Shown: in pieces, positions 51,491 to 60,327 of the stretch
Layout: each line of letters starts with the position of its first letter
Numbering within the stretch: position 1 is the stretch's first letter
DNA from: Haloarcula sp. CBA1127
GTDB taxonomy: Archaea > Halobacteriota > Halobacteria > Halobacteriales > Haloarculaceae
Assembly (NCBI RefSeq): GCF_001485575.1
Contig: NZ_BCNB01000006.1
Coordinates: forward strand, 3,038,001 to 3,102,000
DNA: 64,000 nt
Direction: 5' to 3'
The notes under the pieces: model-generated
Database searches by the model: none
What the model saw: only the letters and a program-made list of their open reading frames with translations
Told to the model about the DNA's origin: nothing
Made by a program: the position numbers and the translations under genes

Positions 51491-53929
51491 GTGGACGACA
51501 CGATTTCGTGGCTCCGGGACCGTCCGTACTACGAGGGACAGATCGTCGACCAGCGGACGGTCCCCGGCCGGGACGCGCGGACCGCGGACTGCGACGTGGC
51601 GGACCGGCTCGCCAGCGTCCTCGAAGACCGGGGCATCACCGACCTCTACACCCATCAGGTGGACGCAATCGAGGCAATCAGGTCCGGTGACAACGTTGTT
51701 CTCGCGACCGAGACGGCGAGCGGGAAGAGCCTCGCCTACACCGTTCCGGCGTTCGAGCGGGCGCTTGACCGCCGGGCAACGACACTGTACATCGCCCCAC
51801 AGGTCGCGCTCATCAACGACCAGACCGAGACGCTGTCGGAGTTGGCGCAGGGACTTGGCTTCGCCTCCGGCGTCTCCGTCGCCCAGTACACCGGCCGGCA
51901 GTCCAAATCCGAGAAAGAGGCTATCCGGGAGCGCCAGCCGACCGTGTTGCTGACCACGCCGGATATGCTCCACTACGGCATCCTCCCCCACGCCCATCGG
52001 CTGTGGGACTGGTTCTTCCAGCGACTCGAAACCGTCGTCATCGACGAGGTCCACGGCTACCGCGGCGTGTTCGGCAGCCACGTCTCGCTGGTGATGCGCC
52101 GCCTCCAGCGGGTAGCTGAGCGGTTCGACGCAGGCGGCAGTAACGGCGAGGAGAGTACGGCTACGGCGGGCGGCCCGGAGTGGGTCTGTTGCTCGGCGAC
52201 TATCGGCAATCCGGTGGAGCACGCGGCAGCAGTCACCGGCCAGCCCGATCCGTCGTTCGCGCTGGTCGACGAGGACGCGAGTGCCAGCGGGCCGCGTCAC
52301 TGGCTGCTGTGGAACCCCCCGGAGTACGAGGGTGACGGCTGGGGGAGCGGCCGCCGGAAGTCGAACCACGTCGAGACGAAACAGCTGTTCGTCGACCTCG
52401 TCGAGCGGGGCCTCCAGACGGTCGTCTTTGCCGGGTCGCGCCAGACCGCCGAGCGCTACGCCAGCGATAGCGCCGACGAACTCCGGAAGCGTGGCGAGCA
52501 CGACCTCGCCGATGGCGTCGCCGCGTACCAGGCCGCGCTGACCGACGACCGCCGGCGCGAACTGGAGCAGGGCCTGCAGTCGGGGGACCTGCGGGGCGTC
52601 TGGTCGACCAGCGCACTCGAACTGGGCGTCGACGTGGGCGGCCTCGACGCCGTGTTGCTGGACGGCTACCCCGGGACGCGGATGCGGGCCTTCCAGCAGG
52701 CCGGGCGGGCCGGCCGCGGCACCGACCCCGCGCTCGTCGCGCTGGTCGGCGGGGAGGACCAGCTTGACCAGTACGTCCTGCGCAACCCCGACGCGCTGTT
52801 CGAGACGGGGGCCGAGCAAGCTGTGACCAACCCCGAAAACGAGCAACTGCTCCCGGACCACGTTCACGCGGCCGCCTGTGAAAACTGGCTCTCACCGGAC
52901 GACGACCGTCATTTCGGCGAGACGTTCCCCGACGTAGTCGCCGACCTCGAATCGGCCGGGAAACTCGACCGTCGCCAGACCGACCAGGGAATGCGCTGGC
53001 TCGGCAACGGCAGCCCGCACCACGAGATGAACCTGCGGACCGTTGACGACGGCGAGGTGAAGCTGGTGGCGAACGGCGACGTAATAGCGACGCTCTCCGT
53101 CGAGGACGCACTGCGGGACGCCCACCCCGGCGCGATTTACCATCATCAGGGCCGGCGCTACGAGGTGACGGACCTCGACCTCAACGCGGGTGTGGCAGAA
53201 CTCGACCGGACGTGGGCCGATTACTTCACTCGCGTCCTGCACGACAAGACCATCACCGTTGAGGCGGACCTGGCGGAGCGGCGACTACCGACCCGCGAGG
53301 AGGTTCCGGTCCGCTTCGCCTCAGTGACGATGCGCAAGCAAATCACTGGCTACGAGCGCCGCGACGGCTCCTCCGGGGAGGTGCTCGGCCAGCGTTCGCT
53401 CGATCTGCCCGAGACGACGCTGGAGACGAAGGCGCTGTACTACACCGTGCCGTCGGACCTGGAAAGCGAGATACGGCAGGGTGCGTACGGAGCCGAAAGC
53501 GATTCCGGGAGCGAGAACGAGAGCGGAAGCGGTGGCGGCGGTCAGTCCGGCGATGCGGTGACCGACGGCGGCGACGCCGGCGACTTCCCAGGGGCCATCC
53601 ACGCCGCCGAGCACGCCATGATTTCGATGTTCCCCTTCGAGTACCTCTGTGACCGCGGTGACATCGGCGGCCTGTCGACGCCGCGCCATCCCCACACCGG
53701 CGAGCCTACCATCTTCATCTACGACGGCTATCCCGGTGGCATCGGACTAACGCGGGCGGGCTACCACGATATCGGACCGCTGATGGACACCACGCTGTCG
53801 ATGCTGACCTCGTGTGATTGTGCCGACGGCTGTCCGGCCTGTGTGCAGTCGCCCCACTGCGGGAACGCGAACGACCCGCTCGACAAACACGGCGCGATAC
53901 ACCTGCTGGACGGGCTGGTAGAGCGGTAG
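51491..53929 (+). CDS. DEAD/DEAH-box helicase with DUF1998 zinc domain (Hrq1/MrfA-like)
   Basis: The 812-residue protein starts at the GTG at 51491 (MDDTISWLRDRPYYEGQ). The superfamily-2 helicase core has LYTHQVDAIEAIRSGDNVVLATETASGKSLAYTVPA (Q-motif and Walker A), TLYIAPQVALINDQ, the box DEVH, VCCSATIGNP, and helicase C motifs VVFAGSRQTAERY and GRAGRGTDPALVAL. C-terminally the DUF1998 zinc site CDCADGCPACVQSPHCGNANDPLDK supplies clustered cysteines. Relatives (Hrq1, MrfA) work in DNA repair, notably mitomycin-type damage in MrfA. No partner gene is adjacent. Confidence 0.9.
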   Translation: MDDTISWLRDRPYYEGQIVDQRTVPGRDARTADCDVADRLASVLEDRGITDLYTHQVDAIEAIRSGDNVVLATETASGKSLAYTVPAFERALDRRATTLYIAPQVALINDQTETLSELAQGLGFASGVSVAQYTGRQSKSEKEAIRERQPTVLLTTPDMLHYGILPHAHRLWDWFFQRLETVVIDEVHGYRGVFGSHVSLVMRRLQRVAERFDAGGSNGEESTATAGGPEWVCCSATIGNPVEHAAAVTGQPDPSFALVDEDASASGPRHWLLWNPPEYEGDGWGSGRRKSNHVETKQLFVDLVERGLQTVVFAGSRQTAERYASDSADELRKRGEHDLADGVAAYQAALTDDRRRELEQGLQSGDLRGVWSTSALELGVDVGGLDAVLLDGYPGTRMRAFQQAGRAGRGTDPALVALVGGEDQLDQYVLRNPDALFETGAEQAVTNPENEQLLPDHVHAAACENWLSPDDDRHFGETFPDVVADLESAGKLDRRQTDQGMRWLGNGSPHHEMNLRTVDDGEVKLVANGDVIATLSVEDALRDAHPGAIYHHQGRRYEVTDLDLNAGVAELDRTWADYFTRVLHDKTITVEADLAERRLPTREEVPVRFASVTMRKQITGYERRDGSSGEVLGQRSLDLPETTLETKALYYTVPSDLESEIRQGAYGAESDSGSENESGSGGGGQSGDAVTDGGDAGDFPGAIHAAEHAMISMFPFEYLCDRGDIGGLSTPRHPHTGEPTIFIYDGYPGGIGLTRAGYHDIGPLMDTTLSMLTSCDCADGCPACVQSPHCGNANDPLDKHGAIHLLDGLVER

Positions 53930-53955
53930 CGAGCCCGCCCAGTTCTGGAGACGAC

Positions 53956-55143
53956 TCAGGCGTCGCCCACTGCCTTCGGTAGCGTTACCCCGACTACCGT
54001 CCCCGTCGGCTCGTTGTCTTCGACCCACACGTCACCGCCGTACGCGTCTACCAGCGTTCGGACGAGATAGAGGCCGACACCGGTGCCGTCACTGTCCGGA
54101 CGTTTCTCCCCGCGCTCGAACACCGCCTGTTTCTGCTCGTCCGGGATTCCCGGTCCGTTGTCGGCGACAGTGACGTGGACTCCGTCGCCGTCGTCGGTCA
54201 CATCGACGACGACCGACGGCGGTGCCGAGTCGTTGTGCTGGATGGCGTTAGTGAGGACGTTTCGGAACACGGAGGACAGGAGTTCGTCGGCTTGTACCCG
54301 TACCGACGGGTACTCGTCCGGGACGGTGACCTGTGCATCGTTGTACGTCGCTGTGATATCTTCGGTCACCGAGGACAGGACTTGGCCGAGGGCGACCGGC
54401 TCAGTCTCCCAGTCCGTCTGTCGCATTACCGTCGCAAGGTTTCCAGCCGTCTCAAGCAGTTCCGCAGCCGACCGGCTACTCTCCTGAATCCCGTCGACGT
54501 GTTCCAGTGCGTCATCGCTGCACTGGTCCCGGAGCAACTCCGCCCGGCCGCTGATGGTCTGTAGGTGATTCGTGAGGTCGTGGCGGACGATCTGGTTCAA
54601 CAGGTCGAGGTTGTCGCGTTGCCGTTTCAGCTCCCGCTCGCGCTCGATCCGTTCGAGGGTCGAAAGCACGTTCTTCCCGAGGATGTCGGCCAACTGCGTC
54701 TCGCGCTCGGTCGGTTCGGCTCGTTCATCCGTCCCGGCTGTCAAGAGTCCGTACTTCGGGAGTGGAACGGAGATACAGCCGTGAAGGGGTGCATCGGACG
54801 CCGCTTTCTCTTCATCAACGAGGACCCGCTGTGTCTCGGCACTCTCGTAATGGTCCCACAGCCAACTCCCGCGTTCGTGTCGCATTCTCCGTCCCGGCTC
54901 GTCCGGGACCTCGACGTGCTCTCGAAGCGGGTCAGAGATCGCCTCGGCTTTGAGCCCGCTGTCAGTGGCTTCCCAGAAGATACTGAACGGGAAGTCGAGA
55001 ATCGCTGTTGCAGTCTCGACTGCGATAGTCGCGACTTCGGACCGGTTCTCGGCTGTCATCAGCCGGCGTGTCGCCACATACAACTCCCCGATATGGTCGT
55101 CCGAAGCCACCAGACAGGAGGGGGAGTCGGAATCCATCCCCAT
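53956..55143 (-). CDS. GAF-domain histidine kinase
   Basis: From the ATG at 55143 (MGMDSDSPSCLVASDDHIGE) the product is 395 residues, soluble. A GAF domain (about 20-175) has SEVATIAVETATAILDFPFSIFWEA and ISVPLPKYGLLTAGTDE. The HisKA region carries IVRHDLTNHLQTISGRAELL, and the HATPase domain has the N-box NVLTNAIQHN, G1 DNGPGIPDEQ and G2 GTGVGLYLV. A TATA-like box near 55170 supports this start. No cognate regulator is adjacent. Confidence 0.88.
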   Translation of the reverse strand: MGMDSDSPSCLVASDDHIGELYVATRRLMTAENRSEVATIAVETATAILDFPFSIFWEATDSGLKAEAISDPLREHVEVPDEPGRRMRHERGSWLWDHYESAETQRVLVDEEKAASDAPLHGCISVPLPKYGLLTAGTDERAEPTERETQLADILGKNVLSTLERIERERELKRQRDNLDLLNQIVRHDLTNHLQTISGRAELLRDQCSDDALEHVDGIQESSRSAAELLETAGNLATVMRQTDWETEPVALGQVLSSVTEDITATYNDAQVTVPDEYPSVRVQADELLSSVFRNVLTNAIQHNDSAPPSVVVDVTDDGDGVHVTVADNGPGIPDEQKQAVFERGEKRPDSDGTGVGLYLVRTLVDAYGGDVWVEDNEPTGTVVGVTLPKAVGDA

Positions 55144-55276
55144 TTTTGCCCTCTTACTTTGGCCTGAATATAAATGTTCGTTCAGTCTGTGACAAATACA
55201 CATTCAGACATGGGCATCGGTATCTCCTTATCCCGAAAACCCATTCGCGTTCGACTTCTGGCCCGAGTTACGGCAG

Positions 55277-56377
55277 CTAGCTGAAGTCTTCCAGTCGTAG
55301 CTGGTCGGGGTGGATACCGTCCGGCTCGCTCGCGCCGAGCAGACGAGGAAGGGCCGTATTCGCAAACGTCATGCCGACGACGAGCAGTATCGGTGCGAAG
55401 AACAGTCCGTAGAACCCCAGTACGACCGGTCCGAGCGTGTACGCGAGCATCAGGAGCCCGACGTGCGTGCTCTCGCCGCTGAGGAGTGGCCGGAGCAGCA
55501 GGTCCGGGATCGTGTCGACGACGACCACCGCGATGAGGAGGAATCCAAGCACGTACACGAGCAACGAGGATTGACCGTCGAGCACCACCGGGAGCGCGGT
55601 GATACCGGTCAGCGGGAGGTAGATTATTTTCATCCCGACGACGGGGATCAGGCTTGCGATACCGGTCAGCGCGCCGGCAAGCGTCGGATATGGAACCTCG
55701 ACAGCCGCCGGCGCGACGACGTTATAGCCCGTGAATGCAGCGATGGCGATGAGCGATATCGCCAGCACATTCAGGAGATTGCCGAACAGCACCGCTTCCA
55801 GCTCCTCGTCGACAGCTTCGAGGTACTCGCGGATGATGGCCTCGTCATCGAACCGGAGCAGCCACTCGCGGATGCGCCGCCCGTCCACGAGGAGATAGTA
55901 CGTGACGATGGTCGTGATGAACAGATTGAGGACGAACTGGGAGGCGACCGAGGTAAGCACCATCGCGTTCTCGCTGAGGAAGTCGACGAACGGCGAGAGC
56001 TGTCCCGACTGGTAGGCGCTGTACAGCCCCTCGACGGTGAGGTCCGGCACGGACTCCGCGCCGTCAAGCCAACTGACGTGCGTCGCGGCCACGTCGACGA
56101 GCGCGTACTGGGTGACGAACTGCCGGGCCTCGACAATGAGGAGGACGGCCGCATAGCTGACGAGCAACAGGAGTGGAATCGCCAGCGACGCCATGACGAC
56201 GACCGCACGCACCCGCGCCGGAAGGCGGAGCCTGCGCAGGGAGCTGTAGTACCGTCGCGTCGAGTAATAGAGGAACACGGAGACAGTCAACGCCGCGATA
56301 AACTGATATGCGAGGACGCCGACCACCACCGCGACAGCGAGGCCGAAGAGGGCGACGACGAAACGCTTCTCGTCCAT
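55277..56377 (-). CDS. AI-2E family permease
   Basis: From the ATG at 56377 (MDEKRFVVALFGLAVAVVVG) the product is 366 residues with about eight membrane helices. The AI-2E family pattern is visible: an N-terminal hairpin helix pair, FLYYSTRRYYSSLRRLRLP, the long external loop, FLSENAMVLTSVASQFVLNLFITTIVTYYLLVDGRRIREWLLR, the ...PYPTLAGALTGIASLIPVVGMKIIYLPLTG motif with GAL and IPVVG, and the ending VVLGFYGLFFAPILLVVGMTFANTALP. It may export small molecules or act as a Na+/H+ antiporter in some relatives. It lies 88 bp from the MscS gene. Confidence 0.85.
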   Translation of the reverse strand: MDEKRFVVALFGLAVAVVVGVLAYQFIAALTVSVFLYYSTRRYYSSLRRLRLPARVRAVVVMASLAIPLLLLVSYAAVLLIVEARQFVTQYALVDVAATHVSWLDGAESVPDLTVEGLYSAYQSGQLSPFVDFLSENAMVLTSVASQFVLNLFITTIVTYYLLVDGRRIREWLLRFDDEAIIREYLEAVDEELEAVLFGNLLNVLAISLIAIAAFTGYNVVAPAAVEVPYPTLAGALTGIASLIPVVGMKIIYLPLTGITALPVVLDGQSSLLVYVLGFLLIAVVVVDTIPDLLLRPLLSGESTHVGLLMLAYTLGPVVLGFYGLFFAPILLVVGMTFANTALPRLLGASEPDGIHPDQLRLEDFS

Positions 56378-56465
56378 ATACGTACCAGCTTGTGAACAGG
56401 TATAAACGTACGGGCGCTGGGAATCTCGCAGACAACATGGGGCCGGACACGGTCCCGACCGGTGG

Positions 56466-57341
56466 CTACTCGGTTCGCTCGTGCACCGGCCCGACGCTGT
56501 CGTGGACGCCGATGTCGCCGGAGAGTTCGTGCTGGCTCGTGTCACTGAGGTCGATTCCCTCGGCGCGGCAGTCCGCCTGCACCTGCTGAATAAACGCAGC
56601 CCTGACCGACACGAGTCGGTTCCGCCGTTCGTTGGGGATCCAGATTCGGCCAGTCAGGATGACCGCCGTCGACGCCAGGTCACTGACCCTGGCTGTTGGT
56701 GCCGGCTTCTCCGAGACGTGGTCAAGGTCGCGGGCAGCGTTCGTGATGATGGCCTGTACCGTCTCGATATCGGCGTCGTAGCTGACGCCGAACCGGTAGG
56801 AGATACCCACCGGGCCTGTTGATGTCTGGTTCGTCACTGCACTCGTTGCCAGCTCCGTGTTCGGGACGATGATACGCTCGTTGTCCGGCGTCCGAATCCG
56901 CGTCACTCGCAGGTCGATATCGACCACCGTGCCCTGCATCCCGTTCCAAGCGATGATGTCACCGACGTTCAGATCCGGGTCGGTCACGATGAACGCGCCG
57001 GCAACGAAGTTTCCGAGTACGTCCTGTGCCGCCAGCCCGACCGCCAGTGTAATGCCTGCGGCCAGCAGCGTCGACCCCGCAAGTGCGCCCCGGAAGCCCG
57101 CGACGCTGGCGCCGATGACCACCGCGAGGATGACTGAGATTAGGTGGACGGCGCTGGTCAGCGCACTGGCGACTGTCTTGTTAGTCTCCATCCGTGACAG
57201 CAGCCATCGGGCCGCTGGTACAGCGATTAGCCGGCCGATAGCGTAGAGTAGCGCCGCGACAGCGAGGAACTGCGCCCCGTCGGTCGCGAGTTGTCCGTAC
57301 GTCGAGACGATGTCGATATCCAGACCCGCCGGGAACTGCAT
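56466..57341 (-). CDS. MscS-family mechanosensitive ion channel
   Basis: The 291-residue protein has three N-terminal helices (ATDGAQFLAVAALLYAIGRLI, LTSAVHLISVILAVVIGASVAGF, and the pore helix GALAGSTLLAAGITLAVGLAAQDVLGNFVAGAFI). The MscS beta domain follows (VTDPDLNVGDIIAWNGMQGTVVDIDLRVTRIRTPDNERIIVPNTEL), with the family's G-x2-G pattern and conserved I-P-N. It protects the cell against hypo-osmotic shock, a sensible role in a halophile. Its downstream neighbour is the AI-2E permease on the same strand. Confidence 0.92.
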   Translation of the reverse strand: MQFPAGLDIDIVSTYGQLATDGAQFLAVAALLYAIGRLIAVPAARWLLSRMETNKTVASALTSAVHLISVILAVVIGASVAGFRGALAGSTLLAAGITLAVGLAAQDVLGNFVAGAFIVTDPDLNVGDIIAWNGMQGTVVDIDLRVTRIRTPDNERIIVPNTELATSAVTNQTSTGPVGISYRFGVSYDADIETVQAIITNAARDLDHVSEKPAPTARVSDLASTAVILTGRIWIPNERRNRLVSVRAAFIQQVQADCRAEGIDLSDTSQHELSGDIGVHDSVGPVHERTE

Positions 57342-57557
57342 ACCGTCTGTCGTAGCCCGACGGATATGAAATCAGGGTGTCACATCGGACTGGTGGCGAC
57401 CACGGCTCCGCGAGTCTGGTCGCGGCTCCGCCGCTCGTTCTTCAAGGTCGGTTCGCGCACGGCCACGCCATACACATCACCCGACGCGCTCGTTTAAAAC
57501 CAACCCCACTCGGCGAATTCCGATTCACCGAGTTGGCTCGCGCAGCAGTCCCGCGCG

Positions 57558-57971
57558 TCACCCAACTCGTTCGTTCAGAATGAGCCTCGTCTTCGTACCC
57601 ACAACCTCCTCCAACTCACGCGCTTGCGTGATGAGCCCGTTGACTGCGTCGGTGTCAGCGGCATCAACGACGACGACGATATCCTCCTCGCCGGAGACTT
57701 GCCACACGAAATCGACCTCCTGCCAATCGGCGATACGGTCCGAAACCTCGGCCGTATCGACGTTGACATCGACGCTGACCTCGATCATCGCTTTCACGTT
57801 GCCAGTCCGCGTCGCGACGGTGAATCGTTCGATAACGCCGTCGTCGACCAGTCGTTCGACGCGGTTTCGCACGGTCCCTTCCGACGTGCCGACCCGGTCC
57901 GCGATTTCCGTATACGGGGTTCGGGCGTCCCGGCGGAGTATCGAGAGTATCTCTCTGTCGAGGTCGTCCAT
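57558..57971 (-). CDS. lrpA1: Lrp/AsnC-family transcriptional regulator
   Basis: The 137-residue protein has an N-terminal helix-turn-helix (LDREILSILRRDARTPYTEIADRVGTSEGTVRNRVERLVDDGVIERF) and a C-terminal RAM ligand-binding domain (VKAMIEVSVDVNVDTAEVSDRIADWQEVDFVWQVSGEEDIVVVVDAADTDAVNGLITQ). It is divergent from carA, and the 102-bp spacer holds twin TTCGAA elements, so carA is a likely target. The symbol follows the name used for the equivalent haloarchaeal protein and is tentative. Confidence 0.9.
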   Translation of the reverse strand: MDDLDREILSILRRDARTPYTEIADRVGTSEGTVRNRVERLVDDGVIERFTVATRTGNVKAMIEVSVDVNVDTAEVSDRIADWQEVDFVWQVSGEEDIVVVVDAADTDAVNGLITQARELEEVVGTKTRLILNERVG

Positions 57972-58015
57972 CGAGATGTGACAGTACCATCGTCCGTGAC
58001 TTGAGGATTACGAAA

Positions 58016-58034
58016 TTCGAAACTCGTCTTCGAA
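58016..58034. promoter_or_regulatory. Twin TTCGAA elements between lrp and carA (candidate Lrp site)
   Basis: TTCGAA occurs at 58016-58021 and 58029-58034, centres 13 bp apart, each a perfect palindrome. They lie 40-58 nt before the carA start and 45-63 nt before the lrp start. Placement and symmetry fit an Lrp-family operator. Confidence 0.45.
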
Positions 58035-58073
58035 AGCAACCCTTATGACCGACGATAGTATACGCATCTCGTA

Positions 58074-59120
58074 ATGACTGACGCATACGTGGCAATCGAA
58101 GGCGACCGCGTCATCGAGGCGCGCGCTCGCGCTCCGGGGACGGCCCGCGGCGAACTGGTCTTTACAACGGCGTACACCGGGTACGAGGAGAGTCTCACCG
58201 ACCCTTCCTACGAGGAACAGGTCCTGACGTTCTCCTACCCGCTCATCGGGAACTACGGCGTCCGAGAGGAGCGCTTCGAGTCGGACCGCGTCCACCCGCG
58301 TGCGGCAGTAGCCCGCGAGATGACCGACGACGTGGCCGAATGGCTCGAATCCGAGGGCGTCCCGGCCGTCGACCACCTCGACACGCGCGACATCGTCACC
58401 GAAATCCGCGACGAGGGGGCGATGAAATGCGGGATCGCCGCTGGGCCGGACGTGACCGAGCAGGACGCGCTCGACGAACTCCACGAGTGTAAGCATATGT
58501 CTGACCACACCGACATCGGCGCGCAGGTCTCCGTCGACGACGTGGAGGTCCACAACGAGGGTGGCGACGGTGCGACGGTCGCGCTGGTCGACTGCGGTGC
58601 GAAGGGCTCTATCGCCGAGTCGCTCGTCGAGCGCGACGCCGAGGTCCACGTGTTCCCGTACGACGCCACCGAGGACGACGTGGCGGCTATCGACCCGGAC
58701 CTGCTGTTCATCTCGAACGGCCCCGGCGACCCCGAGAACTTCGAACAGGCCGGTGAGCTCGTTGAGACCTACGTCGGGGATGTTCCGCTCGCCGGTATCT
58801 GTCTCGGTCAGCAGGTCGTCGCCAACGCGCTCGGCGGCGAGACCGAGAAGATGGAGTTCGGCCACCGCGGCGTGAACCAGCCGGTCCGTGACCTGCGCTC
58901 CAATCGGGTCGTGATGACGACCCAGAACCACGGCTACACCGTCGCTGACCCCGGCGACAAGCTTGACGTGACACAGATCAACGTCAACGACGACACGCCG
59001 GAGGGACTGGAGAACGACGATCTGGACATCATCACGCGCCAGTACCACCCCGAGGCCAACCCCGGTCCGCACGATTCGCTCGGCTTCTTTGATGATGTGC
59101 TAGGGATGGCGGGGGAGTAG
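58074..59120 (+). CDS. carA: Carbamoyl-phosphate synthase, small (glutaminase) subunit
   Basis: The 348-residue subunit hydrolyses glutamine and passes ammonia to CarB for carbamoyl phosphate, used in arginine and pyrimidine synthesis. The N-terminal domain shows TAYTGYEESLTDPSYEEQVLTFSYPLIGNYGV. The class-I glutamine amidotransferase domain has DCGAKGSIAESL, SNGPGDPENFEQAGEL, the catalytic Cys in LAGICLGQQVVANALGG, and the His-Glu pair in RQYHPEANPGPHDS. carB lies 4.3 kb away in the opposite orientation, so the two are not an operon. Confidence 0.95.
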   Translation: MTDAYVAIEGDRVIEARARAPGTARGELVFTTAYTGYEESLTDPSYEEQVLTFSYPLIGNYGVREERFESDRVHPRAAVAREMTDDVAEWLESEGVPAVDHLDTRDIVTEIRDEGAMKCGIAAGPDVTEQDALDELHECKHMSDHTDIGAQVSVDDVEVHNEGGDGATVALVDCGAKGSIAESLVERDAEVHVFPYDATEDDVAAIDPDLLFISNGPGDPENFEQAGELVETYVGDVPLAGICLGQQVVANALGGETEKMEFGHRGVNQPVRDLRSNRVVMTTQNHGYTVADPGDKLDVTQINVNDDTPEGLENDDLDIITRQYHPEANPGPHDSLGFFDDVLGMAGE

Positions 59121-59467
59121 CGAGGGGCGCGCGAAGCGCGGCCCTCGAATTGCGAGCGGGGAGGAACGACCCGCGAGCAGGAGCGCGGTTCGAAGCGAGC
59201 GAAGCGGGTGAGAACCGCGAAACGCGAACGGCGCAGCCGTGAGCAGGGGGAGCCCGACCGTAGGGAGGGGTCCCCAGCCTTCCGAACGGTGAGTGGTAAC
59301 GAACCGTGAGGAGAGCGAGGGGCGCGACTACAGGGAGCGGCCCTCGAATTGCGAGCGGAGCGGGACCTTCGGTCCCGCAGGCAGTCGGGCGGTATCGCCG
59401 CCCGACGACGGGGAACGGAGTGACTCGCGAGCAGTAGTGCGGTTTGCACGCCGATGAGCCACGTCTG
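59121..59467. repeat. Palindrome-rich repeat block of 347 bp
   Basis: The gap after carA consists of short dyads and direct repeats, with no credible gene. Two copies of a segment of about 41-45 bp (starting at 59120 and 59316) share the CGAGGGGCGCG start and GGCCCTCGAATTGCGAGCG end, which themselves form a stem. GGGACC-TTC-GGTCCC (near 59363) and CGGGCGG-TATCG-CCGCCCG (near 59388) are further hairpins. A GCGAGCAGnAGnGCGGTT-like segment occurs near 59174 and near 59430. Confidence 0.7.
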
Positions 59468-60094
59468 TCAGTCGCTGTCGTCGTCAATTGGCTGCCCACG
59501 GTAGTACGTGGTCTGGTCGCTATCTTCGTTTTCGGTCATATTATTCTGTGGTGCGACGGGGCGGCCGCGGTACATGACCCGGTTGGCGGTGTCGTCGCCG
59601 TCGATTGCGTCCGGACTGTCCTGCTGATGGTTCTCGATGAATTCGGCGGCAGCTTTGAGCGTTGTCTTGTCGGTCTTGCGGTGCACCCAGCAGTGGTACA
59701 TTTTCCGTGGAGTCCGAAGCGCGAGGCGGTGCGCACGGAACCCGGTCTTGGTGGTAACGTCGGCAACTGCTTCGTGTGGGATCTCGATGATGTCGTCGTT
59801 CTCGTCTTTCCCGATGAGACAGAGCGTCCGGCGGCCGGTAACCAGAATGACGGTCCGTCGGTCGCCGACCGGTGATTCAGTCTTGCGTTTCGTCCCGCGC
59901 CCGATGCCGCGCTTCCCGTTGGTCAGGAGGTACGCCGGGGCTTCCGCGCCGTCGAGGTACGTCAGCGGTGGGTTGTTCAGCGGTGGTGACTCGGAGAAGC
60001 GACTCTTGTATCCGGCGAGGACACCCGCCGTTACCGAGTCACCGGGCGCCATCTCCGCAACTGTCTCCGCCCGCTTGGTGACATCCTCTATCAT
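59468..60094 (-). CDS. PH-like domain protein with YRG(R/Q)P repeats
   Basis: The 208-residue protein has an N-terminal helix (IEDVTKRAETVAEMA) and a beta-rich central domain (about 65-150) that reads like a PH-type barrel: RRTVILVTGRRTLCLIGKDENDDIIEIPHEAVADVTTKTGFRAHRLALRTPRKMYHCWV, ending with a helix KTTLKAAAEFIENH. The C-terminal tail contains two similar short motifs, VMYRGRPV and TYYRGQPI, about 25 residues apart. The function is unknown and the domain call is tentative; it might mediate membrane or protein contact. Confidence 0.55.
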   Translation of the reverse strand: MIEDVTKRAETVAEMAPGDSVTAGVLAGYKSRFSESPPLNNPPLTYLDGAEAPAYLLTNGKRGIGRGTKRKTESPVGDRRTVILVTGRRTLCLIGKDENDDIIEIPHEAVADVTTKTGFRAHRLALRTPRKMYHCWVHRKTDKTTLKAAAEFIENHQQDSPDAIDGDDTANRVMYRGRPVAPQNNMTENEDSDQTTYYRGQPIDDDSD

Positions 60095-60327
60095 CGGCTT
60101 CCCGGAGCGGCGACAGCGATTACAACGCGATCCATACAGCTAGTGTCACAGCCCCGGAAATGAGTGTTACGAACGTGCCATTATTGACCCAGAATAGGAC
60201 AGATAGGCACCAATATATGAATGTCCATCATCTATAGCTACTATATTGGCGTAATACTTCTGAGTTGTAAGGCTAGAAAGAGAGGCATTCACGGCAAGTA
60301 GTCATCACAGCCCCACCCTCAGAACTC

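Noticed and set aside
51398..52867. Open frame of 489 codons on the minus strand
   Set aside because: It lies antisense to the DUF1998 helicase, which has clear helicase motifs. No family resemblance in the antisense text.
55310..56395. Open frame of 361 codons on the plus strand
   Set aside because: It is antisense to the AI-2E permease; the Glu/Arg/Asp-rich text is the mirror of membrane helices.
58045..58074. Nine-codon leader frame (MTDDSIRIS) whose stop overlaps the carA start (TAATG)
   Set aside because: Its ATG coincides with the position of the carA TATA box about 28 nt upstream, and carA is probably leaderless, so the frame is unlikely to be transcribed as a leader.
59032..59499. 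Minus-strand frames across the carA 3' gap
   Set aside because: They consist of translated palindromic repeats and the antisense end of carA, with Pro/Ser/Arg-rich low-complexity text.
60120..60227. Hydrophobic minus-strand frame ending ...TFVTLISGAVTLAVWIAL
   Set aside because: It reads like one or two membrane helices but has no ATG, GTG or TTG after the preceding in-frame stop. It could be a remnant of a small membrane gene; there is not enough to call it.
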